5,193 nucleotides of DNA from an uncultured Opitutia bacterium (GTDB lineage: Bacteria; Verrucomicrobiota; Verrucomicrobiia; Opitutales; UBA953). The position numbers and the translations under genes were made by a program. Every line of letters begins with the position of its first letter. Positions within the stretch are counted from its first letter, which is position 1. Positions 1-5,193 of this stretch are shown here, piece by piece. The stretch covers positions 1-5,193 of the forward strand of contig CAIMFE010000154.1 of assembly GCA_903840235.1 (NCBI GenBank), written 5' to 3'. Under the pieces are notes generated by a model, which was not told the origin of the DNA, did no database searches, and saw only the letters and a program-made list of their open reading frames with translations.

Positions 1-787
1 ACGCACTTTAGCCCTGCGCTTGCGCGTCTGGCGTCAACTCCGCGGAGGTGAAGGACACTTCGAAGAATATTCTCTCGCTGCTGTTCCTGTATCAGCGTCC
101 TTCCTGGAAATGATGGATATGCTCAACGAGCAACTCATCCGTGAGGGCAAGGACACTGTAGCTTTCGATCACGATTGCCGCGAAGGCATCTGTGGTATGT
201 GTTCAATGACGATTAATGGTATGCCGCACGGACCGATTCCTGGTGTGACTACCTGTCAGTTGCACATGCGTAATTTCCGTGACGGTGAAACGATCACCGT
301 CGAACCTTGGCGGGCGCGTGCTTTCCCGGTGCTCAAAGACTTGGCGGTAAATCGTTCGGCCTTTGATAAAGTTATTCAAGCAGGTGGATTTATTACTGTG
401 CGTACAGGGTCTGCGACTGAAGCGAATAACACTTTAATTCCTAAGCCGATTGCGGATGAAGCGATGGATGCCGCTGAATGTATCGGCTGTGGAGCTTGCG
501 TCGCTTCGTGTAAAAATGGATCGGCGATGCTTTTCGTCGGCGCAAAAATTAATCACCTTAATATTTTACCTCAAGGTCAGCCCGAGCGTGAACGTCGCAC
601 TTTAGCGATGGTAAAGACGATGGATGATGCCGGCTTCGGTAACTGTACTAATTACGGCGAGTGTCAGGCTCACTGTCCGAAGGGCATTACGCTCGATGTG
701 ATTGCGAAACTTAATCGCGATTATCTCCGAGCTCGCGTGAAAGAATTTTTCTCTTCTACGGGCAAAGCGCGTAAGGGCGGAGAGTAA
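1..787 (+). CDS. sdhB: Succinate dehydrogenase/fumarate reductase iron-sulfur subunit (5'-partial)
   Basis: This is the electron-transfer subunit that passes electrons between the FAD of SdhA/FrdA and the quinone site in the membrane anchor, on the cytoplasmic face of the membrane. Numbering residues from the TTG at base 20, all three cluster sites are visible. The [2Fe-2S] ligands are C53, C58, C61 and C79 in an N-terminal ferredoxin fold. C154, C157, C160 and C219 should bind [4Fe-4S], and C164, C209 and C215 should bind [3Fe-4S] (assignment by homology). The frame is open from base 2 without a stop and reads RTLALR before that TTG. Family members normally have a short beta-strand just before the LRVWRQ motif, and no ribosome-binding site precedes the TTG, so the true start lies outside the window and only a few residues are missing. 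It is probably the last gene of an sdhCAB-type operon. Whether it runs as dehydrogenase or fumarate reductase cannot be told from this subunit. Confidence 0.95.
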   Translation, partial: RTLALRLRVWRQLRGGEGHFEEYSLAAVPVSASFLEMMDMLNEQLIREGKDTVAFDHDCREGICGMCSMTINGMPHGPIPGVTTCQLHMRNFRDGETITVEPWRARAFPVLKDLAVNRSAFDKVIQAGGFITVRTGSATEANNTLIPKPIADEAMDAAECIGCGACVASCKNGSAMLFVGAKINHLNILPQGQPERERRTLAMVKTMDDAGFGNCTNYGECQAHCPKGITLDVIAKLNRDYLRARVKEFFSSTGKARKGGE

Positions 788-2527
788 TTAGATAAGGTTA
801 GAAAGGCTTTCTTCGAGTCCGCCCACGCGGGCTCGTTTCAGCCATACGCGTTTATATTCGGCAACGAGTTGCTCTCTTTCTTGTTTACTGAGCGGCTTAT
901 TCTGTGCCCGACGAATTCCGGCGGTGGCACAATCAATGCCTAAAATAATTTCTGACCGCACGCATTCATCACCGATGCCTTCGGCTAACTGGCGACCTTT
1001 TTCTAAAAGATCTAACGAGTCATTTAATTCATTGGGGCTGACATCTTTTAATACTTCGGAGAGATTTTCTTTAGACGCTGTGAGTAGTTCCCAGGTTAAA
1101 CTCTTATTGCGAATAGATTTTTGAATAGCGGAGTCGAGTCGTCCGATATGTTGGAGGATAGTTGCGGTTAACGACGCATCTTCGTGATTAAGATGACCGA
1201 GAATAGCACACGCCTTATCAAAATCGCCTTTTTGATTCGCGGCGAAGCACCAGGCTTGAGCGAGTCCACTCGCCAAAGGAAGCCACTGCGTCGGCCAAGG
1301 CTGATGATTACCATTATCACCCCACGATGTAATCAAAACACCTTGGGCCTGATGTTTGATCGCTGCACTGACAGCTTCCACTTGATTGGTCAGTGCATTG
1401 TCGAGTCGCCCCGTAAAACTTTGCCACGTGCTGGTGCCAGGGGCGATGAGGTAGGATCGACCGAGTGAGTTGAGTTTTTGTGCTTGTTCGTTGAAAGGAT
1501 GACCGGCGTCGTAGCCCCAAATCACCGGCATTGCTAAGACGGGTGCTTCGCACGCGAGATTTAAATCTTCTAGTAAAATATCGCCCCAGAATTGTGGAGT
1601 GCGTCCGCGTGCTTCGACTAACTTACAAATTTTCTTAAGATGATTTAGATAAACAGCGTGCTTACCGTTTTTTTCAACGGCTTCTTTGCTGAAACCTTGA
1701 CCTAGTTCCCAAGGTTCATCGCCGCCAATATTTACCTGGCGACTGCGAAAGTGCGGAAGGTATTTATCAAGAAGATCGCCAATAAATTTCAGTGATTCGT
1801 CGTCGGGCTTCAAAGTACCAGGAATGGGCTTAAACTGCTGGGTTAGCGGGTGAATCCAGCCTTCCGGACATTCTGCCATGGATTTATATTTAGGATGACG
1901 GAGCCAGCGCTCCATGTGTCCAAACGTATTTAAATTAGGAACGAGTTCGATGCCGAGACTGAGACATTCGCGATCGAGCTGTTCGATTTCCGCGGGTGTT
2001 AAAGGTGATGCCTCTTGCCAAACTTCTTCGTGTCCCGGAAAAGCAAAACTATGTTCGATGTAAAGTTGCAGTTGGTTAACGCGTAGTCGCGCTAATGCGC
2101 GGATGAGTTGGCGAAATTCATTTTGGGTTGGGATTTTACAACGCGATATATCCAACATGAATCCGCGAATGGGTAAGTCCGGACTATCTAAAACTTCACA
2201 ACAGGGCAGGGCTTCAGGATTTTGCTCAAAGATTTGTCGGAGGGTTTGTGCTCCATAAATGACGCCTGCGGCATCACGTGCCTTTAAGTGAATACCGCTC
2301 GTCGCGATTTCTAAATAGTAAGACTCGGATCCGAGGGCCTCGGTGTATTCGATTCGACACGGCGTAGTTTGCTTAGCGTCGAGTGCGGCTTCGGCCTCGG
2401 CAATCGACTGAGGAAGATTTTTTAGAAAAACCGCGGTGGGGTGGGGTGCCTTGGGGACGGGTAGAAAGCCACCACGAAGACTCAATTCCCGGGGTCGGGG
2501 AAAGAGCTGTGGCAGTTGGGCACGCAT
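788..2527 (-). CDS. Family 20 glycoside hydrolase, probable cytoplasmic beta-N-acetylhexosaminidase
   Basis: Predicted to release terminal beta-linked N-acetylglucosamine or N-acetylgalactosamine by substrate-assisted retaining catalysis. The 579-residue protein has a GH20b-like N-terminal domain (about 1-115, with the typical YYLEI and DAAGVIYGAQTLRQI stretch). A TIM-barrel catalytic domain follows (about 118-430), then a helical C-terminal part (about 430-579). Barrel landmarks are RGFMLDISR (121-129, substrate-binding Arg121), NTFGHMERWL (200-209), the catalytic Asp270-Glu271 in NIGGDE, QFWGD (312-316) and SWGDNGNH (401-408). No signal peptide or membrane segment is present, so it should act on imported or internal oligosaccharides. 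The overall pattern recalls the GcnA/hexosaminidase D-like branch rather than secreted chitobiases, which is a weak inference. The start ATG has AAGGG 7 bases upstream. The gene is transcribed away from metK, and its stop codon abuts that of sdhB. The exact sugar and linkage cannot be read from the sequence. Confidence 0.9.
   Translation of the reverse strand: MRAQLPQLFPRPRELSLRGGFLPVPKAPHPTAVFLKNLPQSIAEAEAALDAKQTTPCRIEYTEALGSESYYLEIATSGIHLKARDAAGVIYGAQTLRQIFEQNPEALPCCEVLDSPDLPIRGFMLDISRCKIPTQNEFRQLIRALARLRVNQLQLYIEHSFAFPGHEEVWQEASPLTPAEIEQLDRECLSLGIELVPNLNTFGHMERWLRHPKYKSMAECPEGWIHPLTQQFKPIPGTLKPDDESLKFIGDLLDKYLPHFRSRQVNIGGDEPWELGQGFSKEAVEKNGKHAVYLNHLKKICKLVEARGRTPQFWGDILLEDLNLACEAPVLAMPVIWGYDAGHPFNEQAQKLNSLGRSYLIAPGTSTWQSFTGRLDNALTNQVEAVSAAIKHQAQGVLITSWGDNGNHQPWPTQWLPLASGLAQAWCFAANQKGDFDKACAILGHLNHEDASLTATILQHIGRLDSAIQKSIRNKSLTWELLTASKENLSEVLKDVSPNELNDSLDLLEKGRQLAEGIGDECVRSEIILGIDCATAGIRRAQNKPLSKQEREQLVAEYKRVWLKRARVGGLEESLSNLI
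814..838 (+). terminator. Possible sdhB terminator hairpin inside the convergent gene
   Basis: Bases 814-822 (CGAGTCCGC) pair with 827-835 (GCGGGCTCG) around the 4-nt loop CCAC, giving a 9-bp GC-rich stem with one T-G wobble. It starts 27 bases after the sdhB stop codon and is followed on the + strand only by TTT before a C, so the U-tract is poor. The stem also encodes the C-terminal RARVGGLE of the GH20 protein on the other strand, and those residues may be kept for protein reasons. It is the only strong hairpin I see after sdhB, but function is unproven. Confidence 0.35.
2438..2461 (+). other. G-quadruplex-type motif in the GH20 template strand
   Basis: The + strand carries G-runs at 2438-2441, 2443-2446, 2453-2456 and 2459-2461, separated by loops of 1, 6 and 2 bases. 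This fits the usual G3+N1-7 pattern for an intramolecular quadruplex. It lies in the early GH20 coding region, on the strand that RNA polymerase reads as template. It comes from four proline codons (residues 23, 25, 28 and 30), all CCC. More G-runs follow at 2491-2494, 2497-2500 and 2518-2520. Motif match is certain; folding or function is not shown. Confidence 0.5.
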
Positions 2528-2534
2528 GAAATAA

Positions 2535-2539
2535 CCCTT
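2535..2539 (-). promoter_or_regulatory. Weak ribosome-binding site of the GH20 gene
   Basis: Read on the - strand, AAGGG stands 7 bases before the ATG at 2527. It is a partial Shine-Dalgarno match at suitable spacing and supports this start codon. It is the only such site I could see before any start codon in the window. Confidence 0.5.
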
Positions 2540-2584
2540 ACAAACTTAGTCCTTTCGGGCAAGCCCTCACCTCGGGACGGGTAT

Positions 2585-2615
2585 TTGGGCAAAAAGTGAG
2601 AATATGACGTATCTT
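2585..2615 (+). promoter_or_regulatory. Candidate metK promoter, distal
   Basis: TTGGGC (2585-2590) and TATCTT (2610-2615) resemble -35 and -10 boxes, each matching the sigma-70 consensus at four of six bases, with a long 19-base spacer. A transcript from here would start near 2622 and have a leader of about 55 bases. The -10 and start point would then lie inside the inverted repeats, a layout suited to repression. Weak prediction. Confidence 0.2.
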
Positions 2616-2634
2616 TCTATCAAGATACATTGAT
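2609..2634. promoter_or_regulatory. Operator-like overlapping inverted repeats upstream of metK-ahcY
   Basis: Two palindromes overlap here. One is GTATCTT (2609-2615) with AAGATAC (2622-2628), a perfect 7-bp match around 6 bases. The other is ATCAA (2619-2623) with TTGAT (2630-2634), also around 6 bases. The ATCAA-N6-TTGAT form is what I recall for operators of ArsR-family repressors. The SAH-responsive regulator SahR, which controls methionine-cycle genes in Proteobacteria, is an ArsR-family member. A SahR-like site is therefore a reasonable inference for a metK-ahcY operon, but no regulator gene is in the window. The 7-bp repeat could also form a small RNA hairpin, without a following U-tract. 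Confidence 0.4.
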
Positions 2635-2640
2635 GTGAAC

Positions 2641-2671
2641 TTGCCACCTCCCCCTTTTCTATTTCGATAAC
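2641..2671 (+). promoter_or_regulatory. Candidate metK promoter, proximal (would give a leaderless mRNA)
   Basis: TTGCCA (2641-2646) matches the -35 consensus at five of six bases. GATAAC (2666-2671) matches the -10 at four of six, with a long 19-base spacer. Transcription would then begin about at the metK ATG (2677), which would fit the absence of a ribosome-binding site. The palindromes would sit just upstream of the -35. Weak prediction that competes with the distal candidate. Confidence 0.2.
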
Positions 2672-2676
2672 CGACT

Positions 2677-3864
2677 ATGGATCACCATGACTCCTATATC
2701 TTCTCATCCGAATCAGTAGGCGAGGGTCACCCTGACAAGGTGGCTGACTCCATCTCCGATTCCATCTTGGACGCCGTTTTCGCTCAAGATAAGTTCTCTC
2801 GTGTTGCTTGTGAAACCTTAGTGAAGAGCGACCACGTTGTCATCGCGGGTGAATTAACCACTAAGGCCAAAGTTAACTTTGAAGAAGTCGTCCGCGCTGC
2901 GATTCGTGAAATTGGCTATGTGAATGACGATGACGTTTTTCACGCCGACAAAGTTTTCTTCACTAATCTTTTAACGAAACAATCTCCTGACATTGCCCAA
3001 GGGGTTGATGAACGTAAAGCCTCTGGAAAAAAGCACGCCAAGATGGGTGCCGGCGACCAAGGAATTATGTTTGGTTATGCTTCGAACGAAACCGAAGAGC
3101 TCATGCCCGCTCCCGTGATGTTTGCTCACCGCTTAAATCGCGAATTAGCCCGCATCCGTAAATCAGGTGCCCGTGGTACAGAATGGATTCGTCCTGACTG
3201 TAAATCGCAAGTCGCGGTACGTTACGAAAACGGAAAATTAAAAGAAATAACGAACGTGGTTATTTCGACACAACACACAGCCGATGTCAGCCACGCTCAA
3301 ATCGAAAAATTCTGTATAAATCAGATTATTCACAAAGTTTTACCCAAGAATTTAATCAGTAAGAAAACTGAGTTTTTAATCAATCCTACTGGACGCTTCG
3401 TGATTGGTGGTCCACAAGGCGATTGCGGATTAACCGGACGTAAAATCATCGTCGATTCGTACGGCGGTATGGGTCGTCACGGCGGTGGCGCATTTTCTGG
3501 AAAAGATCCAACCAAGGTGGATCGTTCCGCTGCTTACATGGCTCGCTGGGTCGCTAAGCACATTGTTGATTCAGGAGTTGCTGATCGTTGTGAATTACAA
3601 GTCGCCTATGCGATTGGTCACCCTGAGCCTACCAGTATTCACTTAGATACTTTTGGTACGGGCAATATGTCCGATGCCTCCATCTTGGCTGCGGTGAAAG
3701 AAGTTTTCTTATTTAATCCTGCTGAGATTATTAAACAGCTCGATCTCCGTCGTCCGATTTACCGCGCGAGCACGCACTACGGTCACTTCGGTAAAAAAGG
3801 TTTACCGTGGGAAGAAACCAAGCACCTCGCAAAATTCGTTAAAGCCCTTCACCAACAATCTTAA
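2677..3864 (+). CDS. metK: S-adenosylmethionine synthetase (methionine adenosyltransferase)
   Basis: Makes SAM from methionine and ATP, releasing phosphate and pyrophosphate, in the cytoplasm; the family acts as a tetramer needing Mg2+ and K+. At 395 residues it has the usual bacterial length and all three domains. Visible active-site elements are SVGEGHPDK (13-21, with His18, Asp20 and Lys21), Glu46 in ACETLVK and the first family signature GAGDQGIMFGYA (124-135). Further on are Asp174 and Lys176 in RPDCKSQV, Arg255-Lys256, and the second signature GGGAFSGKD (269-277) followed by Lys280 and Asp282. All key residues known from the E. coli enzyme have counterparts, so it should be active. The ATG at 2677 places the conserved N-terminus correctly, yet no Shine-Dalgarno site precedes it. 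It is the first gene of an operon with ahcY, 5 bases downstream, and is probably controlled through the palindromes at 2609-2634. Confidence 0.98.
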   Translation: MDHHDSYIFSSESVGEGHPDKVADSISDSILDAVFAQDKFSRVACETLVKSDHVVIAGELTTKAKVNFEEVVRAAIREIGYVNDDDVFHADKVFFTNLLTKQSPDIAQGVDERKASGKKHAKMGAGDQGIMFGYASNETEELMPAPVMFAHRLNRELARIRKSGARGTEWIRPDCKSQVAVRYENGKLKEITNVVISTQHTADVSHAQIEKFCINQIIHKVLPKNLISKKTEFLINPTGRFVIGGPQGDCGLTGRKIIVDSYGGMGRHGGGAFSGKDPTKVDRSAAYMARWVAKHIVDSGVADRCELQVAYAIGHPEPTSIHLDTFGTGNMSDASILAAVKEVFLFNPAEIIKQLDLRRPIYRASTHYGHFGKKGLPWEETKHLAKFVKALHQQS

Positions 3865-3869
3865 TCATC

Positions 3870-5193
3870 ATGTATTCTCCAAAACCCTCCCGTACAAAAT
3901 CTGCCAAAGCAGATTTCAAAGTAGCTGATCTCAGTCTTGCCGACTGGGGTCGTAAAGAACTCCAAGTCGCTGAGCACGAAATGCCCGGCCTCATGTCATT
4001 GCGTGCTAAGTATGCGAAAACCAAGCCTTTAAAGGGTGTTCGTATTACTGGTTCGTTGCACATGACGATTCAGACCGCGGTGCTTATCGAAACCTTAGCA
4101 GCCCTCGGTGCTGATGTGCGCTGGGCTTCTTGTAATATCTTTTCAACCCAAGATCATGCCGCTGCTGCCATCGCTAAAGCGGGTCACCCTGTCTTCGCTT
4201 GGAAGGGTGAAACCTTGGAAGAATATTGGGAGTGCACCATGCGTGCCTTAACCTGGCCGAATGGTGATGGCCCTGAGCTCATCGTTGATGACGGTGGTGA
4301 TGCGACACTCTTAATTCACAAAGGATACGAATTAGAAAACGGATCCAAGTGGGTGAATACCAAATCCGAATCACACGAAGAACAGGTAATCAAAGACCTG
4401 CTCAAAAAAGTAGCTAAAGAACGTCCAGGCCACTGGCATAAAGTTGTGGCTGCCTGGAAGGGTGTTTCTGAAGAAACTACGACCGGCGTAAAACGTCTTT
4501 ATCGTATGCTTGAAGCCGGTGAACTTTTAGTGCCGACCGTTAACGTGAACGACACAGCAACTAAATCTAAGTTCGATAATTTATACGGCTGTCGTGAATC
4601 GTTGGTCGATGGCATTAAGCGTGCAACTGACGTGATGGTCGCTGGAAAACTCGCCCTCGTGATTGGTTATGGCGACGTGGGTAAAGGCTCAGCACAATCT
4701 CTGCGTGGATTAGGCGCGACGGTACAGATTGCTGAAGTGGATCCGATTTGCGCACTGCAAGCGGCGATGGAAGGCTATCGCGTTGTTCGTATTGAAGATA
4801 CCTTAGGTAACACCGATATTTATGTAACGGCTACCGGTAATCGCGACATCATCACGCTTGAGCATATGCAGAAGATGAAAGACCAAGCGATTGTTTGTAA
4901 CATTGGACACTTCGATAACGAAATACAAGTGACTCGTTTGAATGACGCCAAGGGTGTGAAGAAAGAAGTGATTAAGCCTCAAGTCGATCGCTACACCTTC
5001 CCTAAAGGAAAACAGATTTATATGTTGGCGGAAGGACGTTTAGTAAATCTCGGCTGCGCAACCGGTCACCCTAGTTATGTCATGTCGACTTCGTTCTCGA
5101 ATCAGGTCCTCGCGCAAATTCACTTATGGGAAACCCGTCAAACAGCTAAACCTAGTGTTTCTGTTTTACCTAAGTACCTCGACGAAGAAGTCG
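3870..5193 (+). CDS. ahcY: Adenosylhomocysteinase (S-adenosylhomocysteine hydrolase), 3'-partial
   Basis: Reversibly splits SAH into homocysteine and adenosine with bound NAD+, removing the product that inhibits methyltransferases. The frame stays open for 441 codons to the window edge, and roughly 30 residues are missing, including the expected C-terminal Lys/Tyr that reaches the neighbouring subunit's NAD. Seen here are LHMTIQTAVLIETL (63-76, His64), DDGGD (140-144), SEETTTGV (200-207, Glu202), the NVNDTATKSKFDNLYGCRES region (225-244, with Lys232, Asp236, Asn237 and Cys241), the Rossmann glycine motif GYGDVGKG (266-273) with Glu289, NIGHFDNE (344-351, His347), and the substrate-closing GHPSYVMS segment (399-406). 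An insertion of about 40 residues (roughly 150-190) marks it as the longer form found in many bacteria and plants. It starts 5 bases after the metK stop, without a Shine-Dalgarno site, suggesting translation linked to metK. Confidence 0.98.
   Translation, partial: MYSPKPSRTKSAKADFKVADLSLADWGRKELQVAEHEMPGLMSLRAKYAKTKPLKGVRITGSLHMTIQTAVLIETLAALGADVRWASCNIFSTQDHAAAAIAKAGHPVFAWKGETLEEYWECTMRALTWPNGDGPELIVDDGGDATLLIHKGYELENGSKWVNTKSESHEEQVIKDLLKKVAKERPGHWHKVVAAWKGVSEETTTGVKRLYRMLEAGELLVPTVNVNDTATKSKFDNLYGCRESLVDGIKRATDVMVAGKLALVIGYGDVGKGSAQSLRGLGATVQIAEVDPICALQAAMEGYRVVRIEDTLGNTDIYVTATGNRDIITLEHMQKMKDQAIVCNIGHFDNEIQVTRLNDAKGVKKEVIKPQVDRYTFPKGKQIYMLAEGRLVNLGCATGHPSYVMSTSFSNQVLAQIHLWETRQTAKPSVSVLPKYLDEEV

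Larger units (their letters stand above)
2528..2676. other. Divergent intergenic region between the GH20 gene and metK
   Basis: These 149 bases must hold the start signals of both the GH20 gene (leftward) and metK (rightward). The GH20-proximal half is rich in GGG/CCC runs and has a distant inverted repeat, CTCAC (2566-2570) with GTGAG (2596-2600). The middle is AT-rich with two overlapping palindromes (2609-2634). The metK-proximal part is a pyrimidine tract (2647-2660). I looked for SAM-I, SAM-II and SAH riboswitch cores and did not recognise any. No clear promoter for the GH20 gene was found. Confidence 0.6.

Noticed and set aside
20..22. TTG as the true start codon of sdhB
   Set aside because: The frame is open upstream to base 2, the residues there extend the expected N-terminal strand of the family, and no ribosome-binding site precedes the TTG. 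The gene is simply cut by the window edge.
924..1468. Two + strand reading frames of 66 and 94 codons (924-1124 and 1184-1468)
   Set aside because: Both lie wholly antisense to the GH20 gene, have no recognisable domain or ribosome-binding site, and their composition follows from the opposite strand's codons.
1317..1553. A 78-codon reading frame on the - strand
   Set aside because: It is an out-of-frame shadow of the GH20 catalytic domain, which is intact and clearly coding here.
2528..2676. A known SAM or SAH riboswitch upstream of metK
   Set aside because: The conserved cores I know for SAM-I, SAM-II and the SAH riboswitch are not visible. A fragment CCGAGG on the - strand recalls part of the SAH motif but faces the GH20 gene and lacks the rest.
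3789..3807. Inverted repeat CGGTAAA/TTTACCG with a 5-base loop as a terminator or attenuator
   Set aside because: It lies inside metK, encoding the conserved FGKKGLPW segment, and no T-run follows on either side. It is most simply a by-product of the coding sequence.
3839..4063. A 74-codon reading frame on the - strand across the metK-ahcY junction
   Set aside because: It is antisense to two well-conserved genes, with no start signal or recognisable protein features.
1..5193. Mobile element, phage, defence system or CRISPR array
   Set aside because: All space is filled by four housekeeping or metabolic genes plus one 149-bp intergenic region. No transposase, direct-repeat array or attachment-site pattern was seen.

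Overview
The window looks like chromosomal housekeeping DNA from a free-living bacterium. The best guess is Verrucomicrobiota, Opitutae-like, at moderate confidence. This rests on the style of the SdhB protein (the type with di-haem SdhC partners, seen in Verrucomicrobiota and Bacteroidota), on MetK and AhcY sequences that resemble verrucomicrobial ones as I remember them, and on weak or absent Shine-Dalgarno sites. No database search was possible. Base composition is moderate and fairly even across the genes.

Layout: bases 1-787 (+) hold the 3' part of sdhB, the iron-sulfur subunit of succinate dehydrogenase/fumarate reductase, with its N-terminus cut off by the window edge. Bases 788-2527 (-) hold a complete, leaderless-protein (no signal peptide) family-20 glycoside hydrolase, a probable beta-N-acetylhexosaminidase. 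The two genes converge with their stop codons touching and no base between them. A 149-bp divergent intergenic region (2528-2676) follows, containing G-rich runs and two overlapping inverted repeats. metK (2677-3864, +) and ahcY (3870 to the window end, +, cut at its 3' end) lie 5 bp apart and are almost certainly one operon. ahcY is open at the window edge.

How the genes work together: MetK makes S-adenosylmethionine (SAM) from methionine and ATP. Methyltransferases convert SAM to S-adenosylhomocysteine (SAH), and AhcY splits SAH to homocysteine and adenosine. The pair therefore forms the make-and-clear core of the SAM cycle. The sequence ATCAA-N6-TTGAT about 43 bp before metK has the form of an ArsR-family operator, and a SAH-sensing ArsR-type repressor (SahR-like) is a plausible regulator. 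No known SAM or SAH riboswitch was recognised there. SdhB belongs to respiration and the TCA cycle, and the GH20 enzyme to amino-sugar glycan breakdown. Neither has an obvious functional tie to the SAM cycle.

I found no mobile element, CRISPR array, tRNA or rRNA, and no convincing new biological system. The observations most worth a second look are the metK operator-like palindrome, a canonical G-quadruplex motif in the template strand of the GH20 gene, the zero-gap convergent stops with a hairpin inside the GH20 coding end, and the lack of a ribosome-binding site before metK and ahcY.
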